Below the pieces are notes generated by a model. The model was not told the DNA's origin, ran no database searches, and saw nothing but the letters and a program-made list of their open reading frames with translations. A stretch of DNA of 64,000 bases. Origin: Granulicella sp. S190 (GTDB taxonomy: Bacteria; Acidobacteriota; Terriglobia; Terriglobales; Acidobacteriaceae). Below are positions 1-9,548 of this stretch, one piece after another. The number at the start of each line of letters is the position of its first letter. The first letter of the stretch is position 1. A program made the position numbers and the translations under genes. Location: positions 490,814 through 554,813 of the forward strand of contig NZ_LMUD01000023.1 of NCBI RefSeq assembly GCF_009766095.1, read 5' to 3'.

Positions 1-2862
1 ATCGAGCACGCAACCCTCTACACCACCGGCGCGGACACAGCAGCCGCATGGGTCAACGGTGACTCTGTTCTGACCGCCAGCCCGCTCCCACCCTGGCAGC
101 AGATGCCATGGGGAACGTACGAGAAAGTCGATGTCACTAAGAATCTCAAGCAGGGCTCAAACCTCCTAGCCGTCGGCATCACTCACTATCAAACCGCCCG
201 CGTCCAGAAGATCTCCGCACAAACTCCCATGAGCACCGTCTTGTACATCGCCTACACCGACGGCACAACGGAGCGGGTCACCTCCGCCGACCCCGGCTGG
301 AAGGCGCAACTCGATGCAACCGATGGTTGGCAGCAGCCTGCACAAAAAGACTCCAGCTGGAAGGCCGCCGAGCCATACCGTCCCAGCTCGGACCCTTTCG
401 GTTCTACCGACAGCGGTCAACCTTGGCCCACCGGTCCCGTTGCCGCTCTTCGCAAAACATTCTCCACTCAGCCAAAGGTCATTGTCTCCGCGCGTCTCTA
501 CGCCACTGCTCTCGGAGCCTATAAATTCCACCTCAACGGCACACCCGTGGGCGATCAGATTCTCTCCCCCGGTTGGATGGACTTCCGCGAACACATCCCG
601 TACCAGGTCTACGATGTCACCGCGCAGATTCACCGCGGCCAAAATGCCATCGCTGCCTATCTCGCGCCAGGCTGGTACAGCACGCCCCTTCGATGGCTAC
701 GCCAGGGCAACAACTACGGCACCACCGAGCCAGCTCTGAAAGCGCAGCTCCGCCTGCAGTATGCCGACGGCAGTGTCGATTGGATCGCCACCGACAACTC
801 ATGGAAAGCCACAACCTCTCGCATCACCTTTGCAGAGATCTACGATGGCGAGACCGACGACGCCCGTCGCGATCAACCCGGCTGGGACACCGCTGAGTTC
901 CGCGAAGCTGATACCGGCGATAAGGTATGGCATCCCGCCACCATCGTTCCGGTCAAAGAGCCCCGCCTCGTAGCGCAGTACTTTCAGCCGATACGTGAAG
1001 AGCGCGCGATGAGCGCCGTCAAGATCACTGAGCCTAAACCCGGTGTCTACGTCCTCGACTTCGGCCAGAACATGAGCGCAATTCCTCGCCTTCTAGTTCA
1101 CGGTCACGCGGGCGAAGACGTCAGGCTGCGATTCGCCGAAGTACTCAATCCAGATGGCACACTTTATGTCGATAACCTGCGCACGGCCAAAGCGACAGAC
1201 CACTTCATCCTCTCTGGCAAAGGTGCCAGAGAGCTCTTTCAGCCTCTCTTCACCTTCCATGGATTTCGCTACGCCGAGATCACCGGCCTCAACTACCATC
1301 CAAGCACCGCAACCTTGAAGGCCGTCGTCCTTCACACCGATGCCCCCTTCACCACTCAGCTCATAACCGGCGATCCGATGGTCTCGAAGCTCTGGCAGAT
1401 CGTGCTATGGGGCCAGCGGTCGAACTTCGTCGGCGTCCCCACAGACTGCCCTCAGCGCGACGAGCGGCTCGGCTGGACCGCGGACGCCCAGGTCTTCTGG
1501 CGTACTGCAACCTTCAACATGGATCTCACCACCTTTAGCCAGAAGTTCGCTGCAGACATCCACGGCACACAGGCCACGACGCCCATGTACGGCATCTACG
1601 CGCCAGGCCTCGATACTCCAAATCCAGGTTACGGAGCCGCATGGAGCGATGCAGGCGTCATAATCCCCTGGACTGGCTGGATTCAGTCGGGCAATCCCCG
1701 CATCATCGATCAGAACTGGGACGGCATGGAGAGCTACCTCGCCGAGATTCTCAGCAAAAACCCAAATCATCTTTGGCAGAAAAACTTCGGCGCCGCCTTC
1801 GGAGATTGGCTCACTCCAACCATCACCACGCCGGAGGATCTACTCGCTACCGCCTACTGGGCTTACGACGTCACGCTCATGCGTCAGATGGCGCTCGCCA
1901 CTCACCGCACCGAAGCAGCCGAGAGATATGACAAACTCTTCGAAGACATCAAGTCAGCCTTCCAACAGGCGTACATTCGCTCTGACGGATTCGTAGGCAC
2001 TATCGACAACTTCCCCTCGATACCACCGCCCACGATCCACCCCACCAGCGACGGTCAGGCCGGAAAAACAGTCGAGACCCAAACCGGCTACGTCCTTGCC
2101 CTCTACATGCACCTCATGCCGGAGAACCTTCGCTCCGCAGCTGCCGATAAGCTCGTAAGAAAGATCCGAGCCAATGGAATGCGACTCGGCACCGGCTTCG
2201 TCGGCACTCCGTATCTGCTTGAAGTTCTTACCGACACCGGCCACGCCGACGTCGCCTACCAGCTCCTTCTCAATCGCGACTATCCCTCCTGGGGTTACCT
2301 CATCGACCACGGCGCAACCACCACCTGGGAGCGTTGGAACGGCGACACCATGCGCTCCGATCCGAGCATGAACTCCTACAACCACTACGCCTATGGAGCC
2401 GTAGCGGAGTGGATCTATCGTTTTGCTGCCGGCATCGATACTGACGCTGCAGACCCAGGCTTCCACACCGTCAACCTTCATCCCACCTTCGACTCGCGTC
2501 TCGGCCATCTCGACTTCACCTACGACTCTCGCTTCGGCCCTATTCGCTCTGCCTGGGCCGTCTCCGGAGCCAACGCAGCGGGCGTGAAGCCTCATGTCGC
2601 CTCCACCTCAGCGAAGACGCCAGCATCAGGGAAGATCACCTGGACGGTAACTCTCCCGGCCAACACCTCCGCCATCCTTGCCACTCGCCGGATCAACGCA
2701 ACCGATATCCAACTCAATGGCAAGCCACTCGCCACAAGCTCCCTGCAGGTCGGCCACAGCGCAGGCGACTTCCTACTACCCGCCGGCACCTACACCTTCA
2801 CCGCTACGCTCCAACCCAGTAGCAACTCACCCAGCACGGAGACTGCAGATGCCAGCCACTAA
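1..2862 (+). CDS. alpha-L-rhamnosidase, GH78 family (5' end outside window)
   Basis: The frame is open from base 1, so 953 residues of a longer protein are visible; the signal peptide and true start lie upstream. Order seen: N-terminal beta-sandwich carbohydrate-binding/Bac_rhamnosid_N-type part (about 1-290), a concanavalin-like part, then the (alpha/alpha)6 catalytic barrel and a C-terminal beta domain. Family landmarks are CPQRDERLGWTADAQ (catalytic Glu in DERLGW) and TTWERWNGD with a second Glu, the two positions used by GH78 as acid and base. The enzyme should release terminal alpha-L-rhamnose from plant or microbial polysaccharides or glycosides outside the cytoplasm. Its stop overlaps the start of the GH106 gene by 14 bp, so the pair is almost certainly co-translated. 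The family call is firm; the substrate is unknown. Confidence 0.93.
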   Translation: MEHATLYTTGADTAAAWVNGDSVLTASPLPPWQQMPWGTYEKVDVTKNLKQGSNLLAVGITHYQTARVQKISAQTPMSTVLYIAYTDGTTERVTSADPGWKAQLDATDGWQQPAQKDSSWKAAEPYRPSSDPFGSTDSGQPWPTGPVAALRKTFSTQPKVIVSARLYATALGAYKFHLNGTPVGDQILSPGWMDFREHIPYQVYDVTAQIHRGQNAIAAYLAPGWYSTPLRWLRQGNNYGTTEPALKAQLRLQYADGSVDWIATDNSWKATTSRITFAEIYDGETDDARRDQPGWDTAEFREADTGDKVWHPATIVPVKEPRLVAQYFQPIREERAMSAVKITEPKPGVYVLDFGQNMSAIPRLLVHGHAGEDVRLRFAEVLNPDGTLYVDNLRTAKATDHFILSGKGARELFQPLFTFHGFRYAEITGLNYHPSTATLKAVVLHTDAPFTTQLITGDPMVSKLWQIVLWGQRSNFVGVPTDCPQRDERLGWTADAQVFWRTATFNMDLTTFSQKFAADIHGTQATTPMYGIYAPGLDTPNPGYGAAWSDAGVIIPWTGWIQSGNPRIIDQNWDGMESYLAEILSKNPNHLWQKNFGAAFGDWLTPTITTPEDLLATAYWAYDVTLMRQMALATHRTEAAERYDKLFEDIKSAFQQAYIRSDGFVGTIDNFPSIPPPTIHPTSDGQAGKTVETQTGYVLALYMHLMPENLRSAAADKLVRKIRANGMRLGTGFVGTPYLLEVLTDTGHADVAYQLLLNRDYPSWGYLIDHGATTTWERWNGDTMRSDPSMNSYNHYAYGAVAEWIYRFAAGIDTDAADPGFHTVNLHPTFDSRLGHLDFTYDSRFGPIRSAWAVSGANAAGVKPHVASTSAKTPASGKITWTVTLPANTSAILATRRINATDIQLNGKPLATSSLQVGHSAGDFLLPAGTYTFTATLQPSSNSPSTETADASH

Positions 2863-5800
2863 TTCCATTCGCCGCAGCGCGCGTACCAAAGCTCGTACCT
2901 CACTCCGCTCTACCTCGGCACTCGCTCTCGCGGCCTGCCTGCTCAACCCCGCGCTATCGATTCAAGCGCAGCAATCCACCTCGTCGGCCAACATCGCCAG
3001 CGATCCCCTTGCGTCCGGCTTCCTCAACCCACCCGATACCGCGCATCCGCGCGTATGGTGGCACTGGATGAACGGCAATATCACCAAGGACGGCATCACG
3101 CAGGATCTCGACTGGATGCACCGCGTCGGTATCGCCGGCTTCCAGAACTTCGACGCAGCTCTCAACACCCCGAAGGTCGTCGATCAACGCCTGATCTACA
3201 TGCAGCCTGGCTGGCAAGAGGTCTTCAACTACGCGATCCAGAAAGGCGACACCTACGGCTTCGAGATGGCCGTCGCTGGCTCGCCTGGCTGGTCCGAGAG
3301 CGGCGGCCCTTGGGTCAAACCCGAGCAGGCCATGAAGAAAGTGGTCTGGTCGCAGACCACCCTCGAAGGCGGCAAGCCATTCCGCGGCACGTTGCCCCCG
3401 CCGCCCAGCGCCACAGGCCCCTTCGGCAATCTGGCTCAGCAGGATCTCATGGGTGCCATGGGTGGAGACCAGGCTCCGCCGCCCGCGAAGGACTATGGCG
3501 CCGACACTGTAGTTCTCGCAATCCGCGAGCCCGCCATCGAGCGCTCCATGACCGCCCTGCATCCCACCGTCACCACCTCATCCGGCGCACCAGTCGATAA
3601 CGCAAGCCAACTCTACGATGAAGATCTCAATAGCGAGGTCCACTTCCTCGCCGCTAAGCCCGGCGAAACCGGCTGGCTCCGCTATGAATTCTCCGAGCCT
3701 GTCGCTATCCAGTCGGTCACCTACGTTGCAGGAGGCCAACGCGATCCTCTGTCCATCTTCATGGGAGAAACCAACAGCGGTCCCCTCCTTCAATCCAGTC
3801 AGGATGGCACCACCTTCACCGATGTCGTTCGCTTGCCCACGTCCGGGGCGGTCGAGCACACCATGGACTTTGCGACCGTTACTGCCCGCTACTTTCGCAT
3901 CGCCTTCGCAGAAAAAGGTCCGCCCTCTAACATGCAGGGCGACATCGATCTCAGCGACTTCGGCGGAGCCCGGCCCTCCGGCCCGCTAACCCACAGCATC
4001 GCCGAGTTCCAGCTCCACACCGGCCCTCGCATCCATCGCTTCGAAGAGAAAGCCGGCTTCGCCACTCTGCCAGACCTATACTCCGTAGCGACGCCTTCGG
4101 TAGATCAGAGCGCTATCGTCTCCAAATCCGATGTCATCGACCTTACCGGGAAGATGTCCAAAGACGGCACCCTCGACTGGACGCCTCCTGCGGGCACCTG
4201 GACCATTCTCCGCATGGGCTACTCCCTCACTGGAATCACCAACCACCCCGCCCCTGCTGAAGCAACCGGCCCCGAGGTCGACAAGCTCAACAAAGCCGAT
4301 GTCGAATCCTACATAAACCACTATCTCGACAACTACAAAAAAGCGACCGGTGGAAACATGGGCTCCGAAGGGCATGCCTCCGCAGCCTCCGGCAGAAAGG
4401 GTGGCCTACAGTTCGTCATCACGGACTCATGGGAGGCCGGCACCGAAAACTGGACCAACGACATCCTCGCCGAATTTCAAACCCGTCGCGGTTACGATGC
4501 TCGCCCGTGGCTGCCTACGCTCGCAGGCCGTATCGTCAACTCCTCCGCCGAAAGTGACCGCTTCCTCTGGGACTACCGCCGCACCCTCGAAGAGCTCCTC
4601 GTTGAAAATCACTACGGCGTCATCGCCGACGCCCTGCATCAACGAGGCATGGGCCAGTACGGCGAATCGCATGAGTCAGGCCGTGCCACCATCGGCGACG
4701 GCATGGAGATGAAGCGCTACGATGACGTTCCCATGGCCGCCATGTGGACCCAGCGTCCCGGCGTCAACGAAGACAAGCCCGGCTATAACGCCGACATCCG
4801 TGAGTCCGCCTCCGTCGCCCACATCTACGGCCATCCCTACGTAGCAGCCGAGTCGATGACCGCAGCCGCCGCTCCCTGGGGCTGGTCGCCCGCGACCCTA
4901 AAGCCAACCGCGGACAAAGAGCTCGCCATGGGCCTGAACCGTTTCGTCATTCACTCTTCAGTCCACCAGCCACTCACCGGCCCCAACGGCGCAGATGCAG
5001 GCTCTCCTGCTCCTGGGCTCACGCTTGGGCCCTTCGGTCAGTGGTTCAACCGCAACGAAGCATGGGCAGAGCAAGCTGGTCCGTGGATCAACTACCTCGC
5101 CCGCAGCTCCTACATGCTGCAGCAGGGACGCTTCGTCGCCGACGTAGCCTACTTCTACGGAGAGGGCAGCAACATCACTGCCATCTTTGGCGAACACAAC
5201 CCTCCCGTCCCATCCGGTTATAACTTCGACTACGTCAACGCCGACATCCTCGCGCACAAGCTGCGCACCGACCACGGCGCGCTCATCACCGACAGTGGCA
5301 TGCACTATCGCGTCCTCGCGCTCGACCCCTACGCGCAACACATGTCCCTGCCCGTCCTCCGTCGCATCAGCGAGCTCGTTCACCAAGGCGCAACCGTCGT
5401 CGGAAACGCTCCCACCTCCGACATCTCCCTCGCCGACGATCAGGCCGCCTTCACCAAACTCGTTCAGGAGCTATGGGGAACCGGTGTCGAGCCCAACCGC
5501 AAAGTCGGCAAAGGCCGCGTCCTGAGCGGCAACAACCTCGAAGCCGCATTCAGACTCATCGACCTCGCCCCCGACACCACCTACACCAAAACCTCGCCCG
5601 ACACCGAGGTGATCTTCGTTCACCGCACCGCGCCCGGCACTGACATCTACTTCGTAGACAACCGCTCCGACCATCCCCTGGACACCGAGACCAGCTTTCG
5701 CATCACCGGCCGCACCGCCGAGCTCTTCCATGCCGACACCGGCGTCATCTCTCCCGCCTCCTTTCAATCTGCAAACGGACGTTCCACCGTCCCGCTTCAT

Positions 5801-6379
5801 CTTGAACCATGGGGCACTGTCTTCGTCGTCTTCCGTCATCCGACCAAGCAGACCAACCACATCCTTCCCAAGGTCACTGAAACTGATCTGGCAACAGTTA
5901 CTGGTCCATGGGACGTACACTTCGAAGAGAGCCGCGGCGAGCCAGAGACTCTTCACCTCGACCAGCTAGCCTCCTGGTCCGATAACAGCGACCTCGGCGT
6001 CCGCTACTTCTCCGGCCACGCCACCTACTCGAAACACATCGAGGCCTCCGCCGACTGGTTCAAGTCCGGCGCACCACTCATGCTGGACCTCGGCGATGTC
6101 GCCAACCTCGCAGAAGTATCGGTCAACGGCAAGAAGCTGGGCACGGTATGGAAGGCTCCCTACCGCCTCGATATCACCTCTGCCCTCAAGCCCGGTGACA
6201 ACCTCATCGAAGCAAGAGTAGTGAATCTCTGGGTCAACCGCCTCATCGGCGACGCTCAACCCGGCGCTCCGAAGAAGTACACCTTCACCGCGCGCAATCC
6301 GTATAAAGCGAACTCACCACTTCTTCCCGCCGGCCTACTCGGACCAGTACGCCTCATCTCAGAGGAGACAGCTCGATAG
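2849..6379 (+). CDS. secreted glycoside hydrolase, GH106 alpha-L-rhamnosidase type
   Basis: A protein of 1176 aa. I chose ATG 2849, inside the end of the GH78 gene, because it gives a basic N-terminus, a hydrophobic stretch (STALALAACLLNPAL-like, about 20-37) and a signal peptidase site near SIQA/QQ; in-frame starts further upstream would place GH78-overlapping nonsense before the signal. The mature N-terminus has the GH106 hallmark HPRVWWHWMNGNITKDGI followed by LDWMHRVGIAGFQ. Central sequence includes a discoidin-like insertion (about 230-330), and the C-terminus has a galactose-binding-type sandwich (VSVNGKKLGTVWKAPYRLDIT). GH106 enzymes cleave alpha-L-rhamnose from rhamnogalacturonans and similar glycans. 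Coupling with GH78 suggests the two enzymes work on one rhamnose-rich substrate. A LAAC motif could also be read as a lipobox; I consider signal peptidase I more likely. Confidence 0.88.
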   Translation: MPATNSIRRSARTKARTSLRSTSALALAACLLNPALSIQAQQSTSSANIASDPLASGFLNPPDTAHPRVWWHWMNGNITKDGITQDLDWMHRVGIAGFQNFDAALNTPKVVDQRLIYMQPGWQEVFNYAIQKGDTYGFEMAVAGSPGWSESGGPWVKPEQAMKKVVWSQTTLEGGKPFRGTLPPPPSATGPFGNLAQQDLMGAMGGDQAPPPAKDYGADTVVLAIREPAIERSMTALHPTVTTSSGAPVDNASQLYDEDLNSEVHFLAAKPGETGWLRYEFSEPVAIQSVTYVAGGQRDPLSIFMGETNSGPLLQSSQDGTTFTDVVRLPTSGAVEHTMDFATVTARYFRIAFAEKGPPSNMQGDIDLSDFGGARPSGPLTHSIAEFQLHTGPRIHRFEEKAGFATLPDLYSVATPSVDQSAIVSKSDVIDLTGKMSKDGTLDWTPPAGTWTILRMGYSLTGITNHPAPAEATGPEVDKLNKADVESYINHYLDNYKKATGGNMGSEGHASAASGRKGGLQFVITDSWEAGTENWTNDILAEFQTRRGYDARPWLPTLAGRIVNSSAESDRFLWDYRRTLEELLVENHYGVIADALHQRGMGQYGESHESGRATIGDGMEMKRYDDVPMAAMWTQRPGVNEDKPGYNADIRESASVAHIYGHPYVAAESMTAAAAPWGWSPATLKPTADKELAMGLNRFVIHSSVHQPLTGPNGADAGSPAPGLTLGPFGQWFNRNEAWAEQAGPWINYLARSSYMLQQGRFVADVAYFYGEGSNITAIFGEHNPPVPSGYNFDYVNADILAHKLRTDHGALITDSGMHYRVLALDPYAQHMSLPVLRRISELVHQGATVVGNAPTSDISLADDQAAFTKLVQELWGTGVEPNRKVGKGRVLSGNNLEAAFRLIDLAPDTTYTKTSPDTEVIFVHRTAPGTDIYFVDNRSDHPLDTETSFRITGRTAELFHADTGVISPASFQSANGRSTVPLHLEPWGTVFVVFRHPTKQTNHILPKVTETDLATVTGPWDVHFEESRGEPETLHLDQLASWSDNSDLGVRYFSGHATYSKHIEASADWFKSGAPLMLDLGDVANLAEVSVNGKKLGTVWKAPYRLDITSALKPGDNLIEARVVNLWVNRLIGDAQPGAPKKYTFTARNPYKANSPLLPAGLLGPVRLISEETAR

Positions 6380-6398
6380 CAGCAATTCCCAGCCTTCC

Positions 6399-9300
6399 CT
6401 ACGAAACTCTCTCCCGTGTCAGGTTGTAATAGATTACCGGCGTCACGACTAGGCTCAGAAAGAGGGAGAGCGACAGGCCGCCTATAACCGCGATAGCAAG
6501 CGGCTGTAGCATCTGTGAGCCCGCGCCCAGCGCAAACGCAAGGGGCAACATTCCGCAGATCGCAGCGATTGCAGTCATGAAGATAGGGCGCAGCCGCCTC
6601 TGAGCAGCATGCAGCATCGCTGCCCGGGCAAGCGCATCGCCATCTTTTGCGCTTCCAGAAACACCCTCTCCCCGATACCTCTCATCGGCATCGAGCAACA
6701 GGATCCCGTTCTTCGCCACAATCCCGATCACCATGATAAGACCCATAAAACTGGCGACGTTGAAGGTGGTGCCCGTAATCAGCAGCGCAATCACAACACC
6801 AGTCATAGAGAGGATCGAGCTGCTCAGGATTGCAACAGGCGCCGAAAAATTCCGAAACTCAGTTACCAGGACTCCGAAGACAAGCGCAAGCGCAAGGATC
6901 AGCACACGGGCTAAATCGGCGAAGGACTTCTGTTGCTCCTCGTAGGTTCCCCCATACTCGACACGAACACTCGAAGGAAGGTGGAGCGACTGCACCGTCG
7001 AGCGAACTCGCGTCATCGCGGAGCCAAGGTCAGACCCCTCCAGTCTGCCGCTGACGAGAACAACCTGCTGCAAATTCTCTCGACGAATCTCATTCTGCGG
7101 CGGAAGCTGAGTCACCTGGGCGAGCGATCCAAGCGTTGCCGTGTGGCCTGTGCTGGAGTTGAAGACAGTGTTCTGAATCGCCTCCAACGACGCGCGCGTG
7201 TCCTCCGGTAGTCGAACGCGGATAGTGTAAGGACGGCCATTGACGATGATGGGATCATTCGTAGGCAGCCCGTCCAGGATCGCAGTCGCGTCCTCAGAGA
7301 CCTCCGCAGGCGTAAACCCTAACCTCCCAGCCAGCACCGGGTTGATCTGAAAGTTAGTCGCCGGGCCGGAGATCGTATTGTCGACGCCGTTCTGCGTATC
7401 CACCACCCCAGGAATCTTGGCAATCGCATCGGCAACCTTCGGCCCAAGCTGGTGAAGAAGAGTCGCATCCGACGAGAAGAGCTTCACCTGAATCGGCTCC
7501 GGTGAATTCGACAGGTCGCCGATCATATCTTGCAGCACCTGTGTGAACTCCACGTCCAGCGCGGGCTCTCTCTTCTTGATCTCGGCACGAACGTCGGCTA
7601 TTACATCGTCGATCGGACGCGAGCGTTTGCTCTTCAGGCGAACCGTGTAGTCGCCATAGTTAGCCTCAGTGACTGCGGCAAGGCCTAACTGAAGGCCCGT
7701 CCGGCGGGATGTTATCTCCACTTCAGGGGTGTCGTGCAGAATCTGCTCTACGTGCGCCAGAATCCGATTCGTCTCCGTAAGAGAGGTTCCTGCAGGCGTA
7801 AGGTAGTCGAGGATAAAGGCGCCTTCATCCATCTCTGGCAGCAGATCCGTTCCTAGTGCACGATAGCTCAAACACCCAGCGAGCACGATGACAAGGCAAG
7901 CCATGCTAAGCAGGAGTGGACGTGCCAAAGCCAGCGTCAGCACGCGCTCATGAAGATGAAGAATCTTACGCATCAGAGAGCCATTCGCATCGTTCTTGGC
8001 CGAGGCAGATTCCCTCCTGCTTCGCAGCAGATGCAGAGAGAGAGCGGGAGTCCATGTAAGCGCCAGTGCCAGGGATGTGAGCAGCGCCGCAGTCATTGTG
8101 ACTGCAAGTGCGCGGAAGAAGCTTCCAGTAACTCCGCTGACGGCGATCAGCGGAAGAAAGACGACGACCGGTGTAATAGTGGAGAAGACAAGAGGAGTGG
8201 TGATCTCCTGAAGGGCCCTCCGGACCGCCTCCATGCGGGACTCTCCGCGATCTCGATGAACAACGATATTCTCGACCACTACGATCGCATCGTCGATGAC
8301 CAGGCCAATCGCTGCGGCAAGGCCACCCAGCGTCATTAGATTGAAAGACTGGCCGATCAGCCAGAGAAACAAAATCGTGACCGCAATCGTAACCGGAATA
8401 ACCAGGCCAGCGATGAGTGATGAGCTCCAGTCGCGCAGAAAAAGAAAAAGAATGACGCACGCCAACACTAGGCCAATCAGGATCGCATCCCGAACACTTG
8501 CGATCGACTCTCGGACCAGCTCGGACTGATCGTAAAAAGGAACCAGGCGAACGCCGTGGGGCAGTTTGGTCTTCAGCTGGGTGATCTCGTCGGCAACCGC
8601 GTTCGCAACCTGGACAGTGTTGGAGGAAGGCTGCCGGGCAATGTTAAGCAGCACGGCTGGCTTACCATTCGAAGTCACCATCGTGTAGACCGGCATCATC
8701 GCAGCTTCGACTACTGCAACATCCGCCACTCGGACAGGCGCGCCACTGGGCGTGGTCTTGATCACGAGGTTGTCCAGCTCCGCGCTACTGTGAGCCTGCG
8801 CGCCGACAAGGCCAAGGATAAGCTGGTGGTTGGTCTCATACAGCCCAGGCGAGTCGATGATGTTCGAAGCTTGAATCCCGTTCACCAGATCCAGCAACGT
8901 CACCCCGGACGCCTGCAGCCGCGCCAGATTCGGCACAACATGAAACTCCGGAACCTTGCCCCCTTGCACAACGACAGTACTGACCCCTTGAACTCGGTTG
9001 AGCGGTGGTTTGAGATCGTAGGTCGCGATCTCCCAGAGCTGGGTCTGAGAGACGAGATCCCTCCCCGAAGGGTCTGCCTCAGAGGTAAGAGCGTAGCCAA
9101 GGATAGGAAAGGTAGCAAAGGTGAGTCGATTGGTGGTGATCCTTGCTGTGGCGGGCAAGGTCTGTTGCACCTTGGCGAGTGCCGCGTCCGTAAGCTGGAG
9201 CGTGCGGTACATGTCGACATTCCAGTCAAAGAAAAGACTGATCTCGGCAGACCCGCGACTGGTCGTGCTTCTAACAGTAAGCAGACCGGGAACGCTGTTG

Positions 9301-9548
9301 ATCGCGTCTTCGATAGGCTTCGTGATCGTGACCTGCATCTGCTCGACAGGCATCACCCCGTTATCGATACCGATGACAACTCGAGGAAAGTTAGTATCCG
9401 GAAAGACAGAGATCGGGACCTGCATCGCTCCATAGATCCCGGCGATGGTAAGAGCGATCAGGAAGAAAAAGATAGGTTTCGAGGCTGTTGCAAGCCAGAT
9501 GCTCTTAGACGAGGGCGCACCGGCAGTGGTGTCGACCATAGGCGTCAC
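6399..9548 (-). CDS. efflux RND transporter, inner-membrane permease
   Basis: A protein of 1049 aa, the normal size for AcrB/CzcA pumps. It has an N-terminal membrane helix after a short cytoplasmic leader, two large periplasmic loops and two six-helix bundles. Helix 4 reads GLVIDDAIVVVENI, with the paired aspartates typical of proton-driven hydrophobe/amphiphile exporters; heavy-metal RND pumps usually have a single Asp followed by Gly there, so metal export is less likely. GTG start at 9548 overlaps the stop of the adaptor gene (GTGA, 4 bp), and TolC and adaptor genes precede it in the same direction, giving a full tripartite pump. The two-component system at the head of the block is the likely regulator. 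Substrate unknown. Confidence 0.95.
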   Translation of the reverse strand: MTPMVDTTAGAPSSKSIWLATASKPIFFFLIALTIAGIYGAMQVPISVFPDTNFPRVVIGIDNGVMPVEQMQVTITKPIEDAINSVPGLLTVRSTTSRGSAEISLFFDWNVDMYRTLQLTDAALAKVQQTLPATARITTNRLTFATFPILGYALTSEADPSGRDLVSQTQLWEIATYDLKPPLNRVQGVSTVVVQGGKVPEFHVVPNLARLQASGVTLLDLVNGIQASNIIDSPGLYETNHQLILGLVGAQAHSSAELDNLVIKTTPSGAPVRVADVAVVEAAMMPVYTMVTSNGKPAVLLNIARQPSSNTVQVANAVADEITQLKTKLPHGVRLVPFYDQSELVRESIASVRDAILIGLVLACVILFLFLRDWSSSLIAGLVIPVTIAVTILFLWLIGQSFNLMTLGGLAAAIGLVIDDAIVVVENIVVHRDRGESRMEAVRRALQEITTPLVFSTITPVVVFLPLIAVSGVTGSFFRALAVTMTAALLTSLALALTWTPALSLHLLRSRRESASAKNDANGSLMRKILHLHERVLTLALARPLLLSMACLVIVLAGCLSYRALGTDLLPEMDEGAFILDYLTPAGTSLTETNRILAHVEQILHDTPEVEITSRRTGLQLGLAAVTEANYGDYTVRLKSKRSRPIDDVIADVRAEIKKREPALDVEFTQVLQDMIGDLSNSPEPIQVKLFSSDATLLHQLGPKVADAIAKIPGVVDTQNGVDNTISGPATNFQINPVLAGRLGFTPAEVSEDATAILDGLPTNDPIIVNGRPYTIRVRLPEDTRASLEAIQNTVFNSSTGHTATLGSLAQVTQLPPQNEIRRENLQQVVLVSGRLEGSDLGSAMTRVRSTVQSLHLPSSVRVEYGGTYEEQQKSFADLARVLILALALVFGVLVTEFRNFSAPVAILSSSILSMTGVVIALLITGTTFNVASFMGLIMVIGIVAKNGILLLDADERYRGEGVSGSAKDGDALARAAMLHAAQRRLRPIFMTAIAAICGMLPLAFALGAGSQMLQPLAIAVIGGLSLSLFLSLVVTPVIYYNLTRERVS

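Noticed and set aside
6399-9548. Heavy-metal (CzcA) specificity of the RND pump.
   Set aside because: Helix 4 has paired Asp residues (IDDAIVVVEN) as in multidrug pumps, and no metal-binding motif or metal regulator is nearby.
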